Positions 45,181 to 54,046 are shown, numbered from the stretch's first letter. The stretch: DNA of 64,000 nucleotides from CAVYXA01 sp963846775 (GCA_963846775.1 CAWJXB010000002.1:91635-155634), one strand, 5' to 3'. Program-made: numbers and translations. The notes: a model not told the origin generated them from the sequence alone.

Positions 45181-46290
45181 CTATGGTGCCACGTGTTGCG
45201 GTTCCGGCAGATAGAAAAAGAGAATCCCGAGAATCACATAGACCGAGAGAAGTTGGACGCCTTCGATCCAGTTCGTCTCGCCATCTCCGCTGATCTGAAA
45301 CAGGATGTAAACCGAGGCCACGACTGCGACAACTTCCGGCATCGAGAATTCCAGGTCCATCGGCCGCCCGAAAAGATAGGAGAGAAAAATCAGCACGGGT
45401 GCGACGAAAAGCGCGATTTGCAGACTGGAGCCGATCGCAATGCCAACGGTCAAATCCATCTTGTCTTTTATCGCCATGAGGACGGCAGTCGAGTGCTCGG
45501 CCGCGTTACCTACAATCGCCACCACGATCACACCGACAAAAACCTCGGTCAGGCCAACCGAGTCCCGGACGTTTTCGATCGTGCCGACAAGAAACTCCGA
45601 GAGCAGGGCGACCACGGCGGTTGCGATGAGCAGGACGGCGACGGCCTTGCCGCGCGACCATTGCCTGCCTCTTTCTGCGGCATCTTCCTGAGCGCTTTGG
45701 AAGAAATACCTATGGGTCCGGAGCGAGAAACCGAGCATGCAGAAATAGGTAAGGAACAAGACAACGGCGATGGCTAATGAGAGCTTCTGCTCGACCAGCG
45801 GGCTCCAGCCGGCAGGACTGGAATGGGCGGCGAGGTGAAAGACGGTTGGGATGATGAGACCGATCGCGGCCAACGAGAGCGAGATGACGAAAGTGCGCGC
45901 TGCGGTGCGGTTGAACCGCTGTTCTTTATATTTAGTGCCTCCGAATAGAATGGAGAGGCCGAGCACGAGCAGCACGTTACCGATGATCGATCCCGTAATG
46001 GAGGCTTTCACCACATTGGTCAAACCTTTGGACAGCGCGATGCCGGCGATGATCAGCTCCGCGGCGTTGCCGAAAGTGGCGTTCAGCAATCCTCCCAGGC
46101 CGGTCCCGACGCGGGCGGCGAGCGCTTCGGTCGCGCGCCCAATCCAGCCTGCGACCGGAATGATGCCGAGAGCGGAGCAAACGAAGAGCGCAGTCGGACT
46201 GATGCCTCCGGGCCAGAAGCGCAGAAGGATCGCGAGCGGAACGAAGATCAGAAGCCAGTCGAGGGACGGTTTGAGTTTCAGAAGTGGAAT
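45181..46290 (-). CDS. Ca2+/H+ antiporter, CaCA (Cax/ChaA) family, no standard start codon
   Basis: The two CaCA alpha-repeats are present: LLNATFGNAAELIIAGIALS and VVAIVGNAAEHSTAVLMAIK, each with the ion-binding GNAAE. About ten TM helices. The N-terminal region (LDWLLIFVPLAILLRFW) lies in frame upstream of 46089, where only a TTG in the middle of repeat 1 would be available. Between the stop at 46312-46314 and that TTG there is no ATG, GTG or TTG. Candidates are ATT 46290, about 15 nt after GAGG, or CTG 46281. Antiporters of this type export Ca2+ using the proton gradient. Confidence 0.8.
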   Translation of the reverse strand: MPLLKLKPSLDWLLIFVPLAILLRFWPGGISPTALFVCSALGIIPVAGWIGRATEALAARVGTGLGGLLNATFGNAAELIIAGIALSKGLTNVVKASITGSIIGNVLLVLGLSILFGGTKYKEQRFNRTAARTFVISLSLAAIGLIIPTVFHLAAHSSPAGWSPLVEQKLSLAIAVVLFLTYFCMLGFSLRTHRYFFQSAQEDAAERGRQWSRGKAVAVLLIATAVVALLSEFLVGTIENVRDSVGLTEVFVGVIVVAIVGNAAEHSTAVLMAIKDKMDLTVGIAIGSSLQIALFVAPVLIFLSYLFGRPMDLEFSMPEVVAVVASVYILFQISGDGETNWIEGVQLLSVYVILGILFFYLPEPQHVAP

Positions 46291-46422
46291 TTCGCGACTT
46301 GCCTCGGTTAATCAACCCATCAGCTAACGACACGACGTATAAAGAGCCAGGATCATGAGCTCGACACCGCGAGCGGCGTATGAATGCTTGTATGATGACC
46401 GCCATCGAGGTAACACTTGCGG

Positions 46423-46923
46423 ATGCCTGAAGAAACCGTTTGGCGCGGCGCATCGTCGCAGTGGAAAAATTTCGGTCGATACCTTCTAATCGCAATCGTG
46501 GCTGGTATCGTGGTGGTGATTTTTGTGGCTATGCGACGCCTCCAGTCGCCACCAGTTCAACAGTTCAGTCCATACGTTTTGCTGCTCCTGCTCGTGCCGG
46601 TTTTCATGGCGCTGGTCCGTTATCTTCAAACCAAGTGTAAGATTTATGAGCTAACCACCGAGCGCCTCAAGACGACCGAAGGCGTTTTCAGTAAAGTGAC
46701 CGACACACTGGAGCTCTATCGCGTAAAAGATTTGGAAACGCGCCAGCCGTTTCTGTATCGCGTCGTCGCGCTGGAAAATATCCGGGTAAATACGTCCGAC
46801 GTTTCGACGCCCATGGTAGCGATCGACGCGATCCCGCGCGCCGTCGCGCTCGGAGACAAAATCCGCAACCATGTCGAAGCGATTCGCGCCCAAAAAGGTG
46901 TGCGCGAAATCGACGTGGAATAA
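46423..46923 (+). CDS. membrane protein with bacterial PH (bPH2/DUF304) domain
   Basis: 166 residues. Two TM helices (YLLIAIVAGIVVVIFVAMR and FSPYVLLLLLVPVFMALVRY) then a PH-like domain (YELTTERLKTTEGVFSKVT, LELYRVKDLETRQPFLYRVV, NIRVNTSDVSTPMVAIDAIP). This matches YdbS/DUF304-type proteins of unknown role. ATG 46423 is preferred over TTG 46417. Confidence 0.8.
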   Translation: MPEETVWRGASSQWKNFGRYLLIAIVAGIVVVIFVAMRRLQSPPVQQFSPYVLLLLLVPVFMALVRYLQTKCKIYELTTERLKTTEGVFSKVTDTLELYRVKDLETRQPFLYRVVALENIRVNTSDVSTPMVAIDAIPRAVALGDKIRNHVEAIRAQKGVREIDVE

Positions 46924-47021
46924 TCGTCTGCGATTGCAGAACGATTCACACAGATTGTCCGAGCTCTCCACGGCGAGTCTGCGACCGGACTGGCGTCCCG
47001 GAAATTAGAGTGCTTAAAACG

Positions 47022-47357
47022 CTAATCGACAAAGTCCGCGAGCGACCGGTATTTCTGGGTCAAATCCCGGATGCGCTGCTCGTAGTGACGAAGGCGATGG
47101 ATTGAATTGTAGATCAGCCAGGAACCGAGCAGGACCAGGCCCAGGTTCAGCAGCAGCAGCGGCACGAGCAACGGCATCACTTTCTCGAAGCTGTAATAGC
47201 GCGACGTCGCGATCAGCACACTCAGCACCGACAACGGCAACGCGAAAATGGCGATACCGGTGCGCAGAGAAGAGAGCGCAGTTCGTTTTTCAGATAGCAG
47301 CACCTGGATTTCGCCCAGAATAATGTTGTCAAGCGGTGGTGGGTCAGTCGCTTCCAT
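47022..47357 (-). CDS. small two-TM protein, DUF202-like
   Basis: 111 residues from ATG 47357 (MEATDPPPLDNIILGE). A conserved-looking acidic/basic helix (EIQVLLSEKRTALSSLRTGI) precedes two TM segments (FALPLSVLSVLIATSR and VMPLLVPLLLLNLGLVLLGS), then a basic tail (RLRHYEQRIRDLTQKYRSL). The pattern RTxLSxxRTxIA followed by two TMs is that of DUF202/YidH-like proteins. Function unknown. Confidence 0.65.
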   Translation of the reverse strand: MEATDPPPLDNIILGEIQVLLSEKRTALSSLRTGIAIFALPLSVLSVLIATSRYYSFEKVMPLLVPLLLLNLGLVLLGSWLIYNSIHRLRHYEQRIRDLTQKYRSLADFVD

Positions 47358-47610
47358 GTTTCGTCTGCGCCAGTCTACTCCTTTCAACGCAAACGACCTT
47401 GAAAAATCTTACGTCAAGAGACTGACCAGCGGTCGCCGCCCGGCCACCTGGTTTCGGCGTCTTTGGGCACCGATTTGGAATTAGAAGCGGTGCCTGGAGC
47501 TCATCGCCAGGCGGCGTTGGAGTGGGCCAAAAAACTCCGGGCGAAATCCGCTGCCAGCAATGACCTCTGATTTCTGATTGGGGGATTGTCGATTGGACGT
47601 CCGGCACCCG

Positions 47611-47655
47611 CCGACTGCTCGCGAACGCTTTCGGAGGAGCCTTGCGGAGGCGGGT
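47611..47655. repeat. intergenic repeat family Q, diverged copy
   Basis: Shares the order GCTCGCGAA.GC.TTCGGAG.AGCCT...GGCGG with the better copies at 50388, 51115 and 57045. It is preceded at 47561-47580 by TGACCTCTGATTTCTGATT, like the CTGAC-rich tracts beside the other copies. Confidence 0.5.
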
Positions 47656-47680
47656 GGCGCGTTCGACCTTCCAGGTTCCA

Positions 47681-49627
47681 ATGGCAGACACGTCAGCCGG
47701 CACAGTCATCGCGAGCGCGAATAATCTTTCCGTCAAATACGGCCATCAGGTGGTCCTCGACGGCGCGACGATTGCCTTCACCGAGGGCGAACACATTGGG
47801 CTCGTCGGCCGCAACGGCTCGGGCAAATCGACCTTCCTCCAGATCGCGGCTGGTGTCGGCCAACCGGATTCCGGTGAATTCAGCCGGCAACGCGATCTCG
47901 TCACCGGCTATATGCCGCAAGTTTCCGGCTTGGACGATGCGGCCACGGTCCATGCCAATATTCTCAGCGGCGCGCAGCGGATTCTCGACCTCATCGCCGA
48001 ATACGAACGCGTGCCGGGCGAAAGCCCGCTCAGCGCCACGCTCCTCGACCAAATTATCCACGTCGACGGTTGGAATTTGGAACACCGAATCAAGTCGCTC
48101 ATCACGAATCTGCACGCGCCGGAATCCGATCGCGTCGTGGGCACGCTTTCCGGCGGGGAAAAACGCCGCGTCGCGCTTTGCCGGGCGCTGCTCGCCCGTC
48201 CCGATTTTCTGATTCTCGACGAACCGACCAACCATCTCGATACCGGCTCGATCGAATGGCTGGAGGATTTTCTCGCGCGTTATGCCGGGACCTGTTTGTT
48301 CGTCACCCACGATCGCTATTTTCTCGATCGGGTGGCGACGCGGATCGTCGAGCTGTCGCGCGGCCAGTTCATCAGCTACGACGGCAACTACACCGATTAC
48401 CTGCTCGCACGCGTGCAACGGAAAGCGGTGGAGGAAATGCAGGAACATAAACGGCAGAAGTTTTTGAAACGCGAATTGCAATGGGTGAGAAAAGCGCCGC
48501 GTGCGCGCCGGACGAAATCAGTGGACCGCGTGGAACGTTATTTCGAGATCGCTGCGCAGGAAGCGCCGGAGGCGGAGCTCGACGTCGAGTTAATTATCCC
48601 CACGCCGCCGAAGCTCGCGAATCGGATCATCGAATTGACCGACGTGAGCGTGGAACTCGGCGGACGCACCCTTTTTCAGGACGTGAATCTCAAGCTCACG
48701 GCCGGTGAACGCCTCGGTGTTGTCGGCCGCAACGGACTCGGCAAATCTTCACTCCTTAAAGTCATTCTGCAGGAACTCCCCGCCGCCCGCGGTCTGGTGG
48801 AGATCGGCGCGCGGACCGAGATTAATTACGTCGATCAAAATCGACTGAATCTCGACGATGCGAAAACGGTTTGGGAAGAAGTCGGCACCGGCGGAGAACA
48901 CGTTACCCTGGGCGAGCAAAGCATCACCTTGCGCGCTTATCTTCGCCGATTTCTTTTCAGCGAAGACCGCATCAACACAAAGATCTCGCAACTCAGCGGC
49001 GGCGAACGCAGCCGGGTGCTCCTGGCAAAAATCCTGAAGCGCGGCGGCAACGTTTTGATGCTGGACGAACCGACGAACGATCTCGATCTCGGAACGTTGC
49101 GCCTGCTCGAGGAAGCGCTCGTCGCCTTTGGCGGCTGCGTCATCGTGGTCAGTCACGATCGCTATTTCCTGAATCGCGTTTGCACCTCGATTCTCGCCTT
49201 CGAAGGCGAAGGCCGTGTCGCCTATTCCGTCGGGAACTACGATTACTATTTGGAAAGACGCGAAGCGCTTGGCACGGCTCGCGACTCAACCCGAGATCAG
49301 AAGTCTGATGCCAGCCTGTCCCGCGTAGCCTCGGCGTCGGACCTCGTGACCGCCGGAATCGCCGCCCCGCCCAGGCGGGGCCAAGAAAAACCGCGAAAGC
49401 TCAAATGGAAAGAAGAGCGTGAATGGGAATCGATGGAAGCAAACATTCTCTCCGCCGAAAACGAGGTATCGGATTTGGAGGCCACATTTGCCGCGCCGGA
49501 TTTTTATACGAAAGCGCGCGCGGAGATTTTCGATTTGGAAACTCAATTGAAAACAGCGCGCGACAAAGTCGCCCACCTCTACGCGCGCTGGCACGAACTG
49601 GAGCTCCTGCAGAGCCCGTCCCCCTGA
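47681..49627 (+). CDS. uup: ABC-F ATPase, Uup-like
   Basis: About 648 residues, two ABC cassettes. Cassette 1: Walker A GLVGRNGSGKSTFL, signature LSGGEKRRVALCRALL, Walker B FLILDEPTNHLD. Cassette 2: GVVGRNGLGKSSLL, LSGGERSRVLLAKILK, VLMLDEPTNDLD. The linker QEHKRQKFLKRELQWVRKAP and RRTKSVDRVERYFEIAA is typical of ABC-F. A C-terminal coiled coil (WESMEANILSAENEVSDLEA, IFDLETQLKTARDKVAHLYA) is the Uup DNA-binding type. ABC-F proteins act on ribosomes; Uup also affects DNA transposition. ATG 47681 is preferred over TTG 47642. Confidence 0.88.
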   Translation: MADTSAGTVIASANNLSVKYGHQVVLDGATIAFTEGEHIGLVGRNGSGKSTFLQIAAGVGQPDSGEFSRQRDLVTGYMPQVSGLDDAATVHANILSGAQRILDLIAEYERVPGESPLSATLLDQIIHVDGWNLEHRIKSLITNLHAPESDRVVGTLSGGEKRRVALCRALLARPDFLILDEPTNHLDTGSIEWLEDFLARYAGTCLFVTHDRYFLDRVATRIVELSRGQFISYDGNYTDYLLARVQRKAVEEMQEHKRQKFLKRELQWVRKAPRARRTKSVDRVERYFEIAAQEAPEAELDVELIIPTPPKLANRIIELTDVSVELGGRTLFQDVNLKLTAGERLGVVGRNGLGKSSLLKVILQELPAARGLVEIGARTEINYVDQNRLNLDDAKTVWEEVGTGGEHVTLGEQSITLRAYLRRFLFSEDRINTKISQLSGGERSRVLLAKILKRGGNVLMLDEPTNDLDLGTLRLLEEALVAFGGCVIVVSHDRYFLNRVCTSILAFEGEGRVAYSVGNYDYYLERREALGTARDSTRDQKSDASLSRVASASDLVTAGIAAPPRRGQEKPRKLKWKEEREWESMEANILSAENEVSDLEATFAAPDFYTKARAEIFDLETQLKTARDKVAHLYARWHELELLQSPSP

Positions 49628-49720
49628 GTCAGCGCCGTCAGATCGAAGCGAAGTGTCCTAGTCCGTAAATCTGCGCGGTAGCCGGTCTAGCGGTCACTAG
49701 TCTCGGTCTCCGACCCAAAA

Positions 49721-49748
49721 AAAGCGGGATCATTTCTGATCCCGCTTT
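49721..49748 (+). terminator. bidirectional rho-independent terminator
   Basis: Arms AAAGCGGGATCA and TGATCCCGCTTT (12 bp, perfect) around TTTC, with A-rich flank before and TTT/AAAA after. It lies 94 bp after the ABC-F gene. The rest of the 49628-50006 gap shows only an inverted repeat GCAGCAGCT...AGCTGCTGC near 49810-49850 and no gene. Confidence 0.75.
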
Positions 49749-50006
49749 AAAAGCTGACGGAAGGGAACGTCAAGTTTAAGTGTTTTAAGTGGCTCCCGAG
49801 CTTTGACCACTATTTAGCAGCAGCTGTGCCAACATTAGTTAAGTAGCTGCTGCGGGCGCGGCGCGGCATTGTCGTCCGACATCCGTTAGGCAAACTCACC
49901 TGCTTGTTCAATCCGAAAAGCTTCGAGAAGATCAAAGGCTGGCTCCGAGCTCAGGCGCAACGGCACTCCCACTCGCTATTCCTTGCGATCTGCCGTATAG
50001 TCTTCG

Positions 50007-50363
50007 ATGTTGAAATCTGTTGGTGCTTCTTTTTCACGTCGGATGCCTGACAACGTAACCGAGGAGTTGGTGGCCGTGCTTTCTTCCAGGACCTCGTTTG
50101 AATTCAAACCGTTGTTCGATGTTATCCTGCTTAATCTTCGGGCACGAAACGCCGCCAGCGGTGGGGAAGAGATGCTCCGCTTGCGCGTTTACGAAAAACT
50201 TCAGGGTCTGGTCAACCAGGGCGCAGTTGATCGAACCGTCAACGGGATCACCAAAAAATACAAAGGCGTCGGTCCGCGCATGACGATGCTCAAAGCCGAG
50301 ATGAAAGTGCTGCGTAACGAGTGGGCCAAGAAGCTTGCGGCGAAAGCCGCGGCTCGAGACTGA
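50007..50363 (+). CDS. conserved small basic helical protein, unknown
   Basis: 118 residues. ATG 50007; ATG 50043 (MPDNVTEELVAVLSSR) is an alternative. Helical throughout (FKPLFDVILLNLRARNAASG, MLRLRVYEKLQGLVNQGAVD), ending in a Lys/Ala-rich tail (LRNEWAKKLAAKAAARD). Soluble; basic C-terminus might bind nucleic acid. I do not recognise a family. It ends 24 bp before a copy of repeat family Q. Confidence 0.7.
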   Translation: MLKSVGASFSRRMPDNVTEELVAVLSSRTSFEFKPLFDVILLNLRARNAASGGEEMLRLRVYEKLQGLVNQGAVDRTVNGITKKYKGVGPRMTMLKAEMKVLRNEWAKKLAAKAAARD

Positions 50364-50387
50364 CCGCTGACCTCTGGCCTCCGACTT

Positions 50388-50447
50388 CCCTGGCTCGACG
50401 GCCTGCTCGCGAAAGCATTCGGAGTAGCCTCGTGTGTAGGCGGCTGA
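50388..50447. repeat. intergenic repeat family Q, 60-bp copy 1
   Basis: Starts CCCTGGCTCGACGGCCTGCT, ends GTAGGCGGCTGA. Nearly identical to 51115-51174 and 57045-57104. Directly upstream of the selenoprotein-like gene. Confidence 0.8.
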
Positions 50448-50488
50448 CGTCCTTGGCTCGGCTCGCCTGGTACGCTATGGTTCCGACT

Positions 50489-51058
50489 ATGAAATTGGTC
50501 CCAGTCGCGATCGCTCTTTTTATCTCCGGGCTTTTTCTGGCACAGACAGCGAGCGCGGCGGAACCGGCGGCTCCCGAACACACCGGATTGGCCGTCGGAA
50601 AAAAGGCGCCGTCCTTCACGCTGAAAGATCAAGCGAACCACGACGTCTCGCTGGATTCCCTGCTCAAGAAAGGGCCGGTCGCGCTGGTCTTTTTCCGATC
50701 GGCGGACTGGTGACCCTACTGCCAGAAGCAGTTGGTCCAACTGCAAGCCAACTTGAAGGAACTGGAAGCGACCGGCGGACAGGTCGTGGCTATTAGTTAC
50801 GATTCCACGGCCATTCTCAGCCGGTTCGCCACGAAACACTCAATCGCCTACCCGTTGCTTTCCGATGCCGGCAGCAAAACGATCAATGCTTACGGGATTC
50901 TTAATCGGGAAGCGCCGGAACGCGTCAAAGGCATTCCGTACCCGGGCACGTTCATCGTCGGAACTGACGGGACAATTCGCGCGAAATTCTTTCTGGAAGG
51001 CTACCAGGAGCGGATCGATCCGGAGTCGATTCGTCAGGCGTTGCAGAAAGCGAAATGA
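50489..51058 (+). CDS. secreted redoxin (AhpC/TSA-like) with in-frame UGA: probable selenoprotein
   Basis: 189 residues if UGA 50711-50713 is read as Sec (residue 75). Signal peptide VPVAIALFISGLFLAQTASA. Redoxin start VGKKAPSFTLKDQANHDVSL, then LVFFRSADW-U-PYCQKQLVQL, so Sec takes the first place of a CxxC pair. The frame continues without break through VVAISYDSTAILSRF, YPLLSDAGSKTINAYG and YPGTFIVGTDGTIRAKFF to 51058. Homologues have Cys there. A SECIS-like hairpin follows at the right distance. Role: periplasmic thiol-peroxidase or thiol-disulfide reductant. Alternative: simple nonsense mutation of a Cys codon. Start ATG 50489 gives the cleanest signal. Confidence 0.8.
50711..50744 (+). 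promoter_or_regulatory. SECIS-like element after UGA codon
   Basis: UGA at 50711-50713. 14 nt later GCAGTTG (50728-50734) pairs perfectly with CAACTGC (50738-50744); the apical part reads GGTC. In E. coli fdhF the SelB-bound loop also contains GGUC at nearly the same distance from UGA. The Leu codon TTG here is unusual beside the preferred CTG, consistent with selection for the stem. Confidence 0.7.
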
Positions 51059-51389
51059 TATCCGAGGTCAGCGGCTCCGCAGACCTCCGACGTCCGACGT
51101 CTGACATCTGTCCTCCCTGGCTCGACGGCCTGCTCGCGAAAGCATTCGGAGTAGCCTCGTGCGTAGGCGGCTGATCTCTGCCTGCGGCCCCGCCCAATGA
51201 CGATCCGGTTCATTCAACAAGCTGAAAGGGGTTTGGCGCGATGTCGAACAGACGAAAAGGAAACTGAAATAGAACTGATCCCATCGTAGGCGGCGTATGA
51301 TCCGGCGACGCGGATAGAAAGCTTGGGAGGACCAGAATTTTGAATCCAAACGTCGCACCAGCGTCATCCAACCGTTAAATAGAATAGCT
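51059..51389. other. repeat-filled spacer
   Basis: No gene. Holds degenerate CTGAC/CCGAC tracts (51060-51110), repeat Q copy 2, and at 51195-51213 a fragment CGATCCGGTTCATTCA matching the 3' end of the following DUF4870 gene (51777-51791), possibly debris of a duplicated copy. Confidence 0.6.
51115..51174. repeat. intergenic repeat family Q, 60-bp copy 2
   Basis: Differs from 50388-50447 only by GTGCG for GTGTG. Behind the selenoprotein-like gene, so that gene is bracketed by two direct copies 727 bp apart. Confidence 0.8.
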
Positions 51390-51797
51390 ATGGAAACGAC
51401 CAGCTCACTCCCGACGCCGCCACCGCTACCGGCCGGCGGCCCTCCGACCACCTCCATTACCACAAATGTCCGGACCTGGAACATTCTGTGTCACGCCAGC
51501 GCGTTACTCGGCGTGTTTCTTCATTTCCCCGGGCACCTGCTCGGACCGCTCATTGTTTGGCTGGCCAAACGCGACGACTCGCCCGAGATCGATGCCCACG
51601 GCAAAGAATCGCTCAACTTCCAGATCTCGATGCTCATCTACAACGTCATCGCCGCGGTCTTTTGCCTGGTCCTGATCGGCTTCTTTTTTCTGGCCGTCCT
51701 TTGGGTGCTGAACGCGGTTTTTGTCATCATCGCCTCCATCCAGGCCAGCGACGGAAAGTTTTATCGTTATCCAATAACGATCCGGTTCATTGAGTAG
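51390..51797 (+). CDS. DUF4870 membrane protein
   Basis: 135 residues. A Pro/Thr-rich start (LPTPPPLPAGGPPTT) then WNILCHASALLGVFLHFPGH, LLGPLIVWLAKRDDSPEIDA, HGKESLNFQISMLIY and a long hydrophobic region (VFCLVLIGFFFLAVLWVLNA), ending YRYPITIRFIE. This is the DUF4870 signature (HxSxLxG..P.GxxxGPLxxWL..K...P.V..HGKEALNFQ). Small inner-membrane protein, function unknown. Confidence 0.88.
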   Translation: METTSSLPTPPPLPAGGPPTTSITTNVRTWNILCHASALLGVFLHFPGHLLGPLIVWLAKRDDSPEIDAHGKESLNFQISMLIYNVIAAVFCLVLIGFFFLAVLWVLNAVFVIIASIQASDGKFYRYPITIRFIE

Positions 51798-51851
51798 ACC
51801 CGGCTTGTTCATCGATTGCAGAAACGTCGATTACGGAAGACGTATGATGCT

Positions 51852-52982
51852 TTGAAACTGATCCGCACCCTCTTTATTCTCTGTGCCGCGTCTGCCTGTG
51901 CGTCTGCGCAGGCCGACACCGGGCTCCAGAGTTTTCTCGAACAAACGCTTGTCGCGGCCCGCGAAAAAGACCATCTCCCGGCGGTCGCGGCCTTGATCCA
52001 GATCGACGGTAAAATTGCGGCTGAGGCGGCGCTGGGTAATCGCGCACTCGGGCATCCCGAACCAGTGACGGTCAACGATCGCTGGCACATCGGCTCCGAC
52101 ACGAAGGCTTTCACCGCGACAATGATCGCGCGTCTGGTGGACCAGGGCGTGATGAAATTTGAAGACACCCTGGCAGGTTCTTTCCCGGATTTTGCCGACA
52201 AGATGGACCCCGCGTTTCGCGGGATTACGGTCTTGCAATTACTCAGCCACACCGCGGGCCTGCCGCCGCTGACCGATGACAAGGAGCTGCCGGAGTTTAA
52301 CTCCGTGATCAAGTCGGTCGACGGCGTAAAAGCGCAACGGGCAGCGTTGGCGCGCAAATACCTAACGAATCCGCCGGCCTCCAAAGTGGGCGAGTTCAAG
52401 TATTCCAATGTCGGCTTCATCATCGCGGGCGCGATCGCCGAAGCCCGAACCGGAAAGACCTGGGAAGAATTGATCCGTGAGCAGATCTTCACTCCGCTCG
52501 GGATTACGAACGCGGGCTTTGGCGCGCCCGGTCCACTGGGCAGACAGCCGTGCGGTCACGATGAAGTGAAAGGCAAACTCGTGCCGCTGGATCCAGCGAG
52601 TTCCGCAGCGGACAACCCTCCGGCGCTCGGCCCGGCCGGCACTATGAATATTACACTCAAAGACTGGGCGCGGTTCGCGCAGGACCAGCTCGATGGTACG
52701 CACGGCCACGGAAAACTGTTGAAACCGGAAACCTACCGCAAGTTACAGACACCGGTGACGACAAATTACGCTCTCGGCTGGGGCGCGAAACTGGAAGCGG
52801 ACGGGGTGCCCGCTCTTCTTACGCACACCGGCAGTAACGGTTACTGGGTCGCTGACGTGCGCATCATGCCTAAACACGACATGATTTTCTTAATCGCCAC
52901 GAACGCCGGAAATGAGGCCGCGAACAAGGCGGTGCGGGACATCGGACAACCCCTGAAGGAACATCTGAAACCGTTCGAGTGA
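51852..52982 (+). CDS. secreted serine hydrolase, beta-lactamase family (class C/esterase type)
   Basis: About 376 residues. No ATG fits; TTG 51852 gives a good signal peptide (KLIRTLFILCAASACASAQA), TTG 51816 is an alternative. Catalytic motifs: SxxK in HIGSDTKAFTATMIARLV, YxN in FKYSNVGFIIAGAIAEARTG, HTG in LLTHTGSNGYW. The segment VLQLLSHTAGLPPLTDDK is typical of EstB/class C relatives. Acts in the periplasm on esters or peptide amides. Unrelated in detail to the hydrolase at 25899, whose third motif differs. Confidence 0.86.
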   Translation: MKLIRTLFILCAASACASAQADTGLQSFLEQTLVAAREKDHLPAVAALIQIDGKIAAEAALGNRALGHPEPVTVNDRWHIGSDTKAFTATMIARLVDQGVMKFEDTLAGSFPDFADKMDPAFRGITVLQLLSHTAGLPPLTDDKELPEFNSVIKSVDGVKAQRAALARKYLTNPPASKVGEFKYSNVGFIIAGAIAEARTGKTWEELIREQIFTPLGITNAGFGAPGPLGRQPCGHDEVKGKLVPLDPASSAADNPPALGPAGTMNITLKDWARFAQDQLDGTHGHGKLLKPETYRKLQTPVTTNYALGWGAKLEADGVPALLTHTGSNGYWVADVRIMPKHDMIFLIATNAGNEAANKAVRDIGQPLKEHLKPFE

Positions 52983-53052
52983 GGACGCTAGACGCTTCGC
53001 GTCTCCCGGAAGTCCAGAGCCGACGCCAAGATCTTCCCATTGAGATCGACTG

Positions 53053-53076
53053 AGTAGCCTCGTCGTAGGCGGCTGA
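53053..53076. repeat. intergenic repeat family Q, truncated copy
   Basis: Only the last part (GTAGCCTCGTCGTAGGCGGC) is left, followed by repeated CTGAC(C/T)T units at 53077-53110. The 52983-53187 gap has no gene. Confidence 0.7.
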
Positions 53077-53187
53077 CTTCTGACCTCTGACTTCTGACTT
53101 CTGATCTTCGTTCTCTGACCTCCGCTCCCTGTCCCGCCTTCCGTTCTCGCCTATCCGTGATTTGTTCTTAAAGTTCGGTCAAAAGAC

Positions 53188-53916
53188 ATGACCTCACTGC
53201 GAGAAGCCCGAATGAAGCACGATTCGGAATTCATGGAGGGATTTCGAATGCGCGGCCGCGAAGTTACACGACTCGAATCATTCAGCGATGCGGTTTTCGG
53301 ATTTGCCCTAACGTTGCTCGTCGTCTCGCTCGAAGTGCCGAGGAGCTTTTCCGATCTTATGGCGACCATGCGTGGCATACCGGCATTTGCAGTTTGTTTC
53401 GCGATGCTGGCCGCGATTTGGAATACCCATTACCGATTTTGCCGGCGCTATGGTTTGGACGATGGAACGGCGCGTTTTCTTACCTGCGTGTTGCTCTTCA
53501 TCGTGTTGTTTTACGTTTACCCGTTGAAATTCCTCTTCACCCTCGGGATGAATGAGCTGATTTTCGGCAACGCGGCGGTCGCGCCGACCATGACCAGAGC
53601 CGAGGCGTCGTCGCTGCTCGTAATCTACAGCCTTGGCTTTGCCGGGGTGTATCTCGCGTTCACTCTGCTTTACTGGCACGCCTGGCGACTACGGGACCAA
53701 CTCGGTTTATCCGCGCTCGAAAAATTTGATACCCGGTACATAATTGGCCGGCTCGTGACCGTGGTGATTATTGCTCTGGCGATAGCGAGTCTGGCCTGGT
53801 TTCGTTGGCTCCCACCCTGGGGCGGCTACGGCTATTTTCTCATCTTTCCCATCCTGCGCTGGCAAAAATTCATCCACCAGCGGCGTCGGAAAGCCGTCGA
53901 TACTGGAGGAAGTTGA
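53188..53916 (+). CDS. TMEM175-family potassium channel-like protein (DUF1211)
   Basis: 242 residues, six TM helices. The pore-helix signature is in ESFSDAVFGFALTLLVVSLE (F-S-D near TM1 start), then MLAAIWNTHYRFCRRYGLDD and VLLFIVLFYVYPLKFLF. Bacterial TMEM175 proteins are tetrameric K+-selective channels with the FSD motif in TM1. The start ATG 53188 has MTSLREARMKHDSEFME before the motif; ATG 53212 is possible. Confidence 0.85.
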   Translation: MTSLREARMKHDSEFMEGFRMRGREVTRLESFSDAVFGFALTLLVVSLEVPRSFSDLMATMRGIPAFAVCFAMLAAIWNTHYRFCRRYGLDDGTARFLTCVLLFIVLFYVYPLKFLFTLGMNELIFGNAAVAPTMTRAEASSLLVIYSLGFAGVYLAFTLLYWHAWRLRDQLGLSALEKFDTRYIIGRLVTVVIIALAIASLAWFRWLPPWGGYGYFLIFPILRWQKFIHQRRRKAVDTGGS

Positions 53917-54046
53917 TCCGCCTGCGCACGAGGGCACGGCGTGGCAGGTAGAATGGCACTCCGACTCGGAGCCGCGTGCTGGTGTTTATGCCCTCGCGAA
54001 CACGAACCTCTCGGGCTTTTGATTCTAATTCTTCGCTAATTCATTT

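Noticed and set aside
50321..50713. short redoxin ORF ending at TGA plus a second ORF from 50732
   Set aside because: Both lie in one frame, and together form one complete redoxin domain with the UGA at the active-site position.
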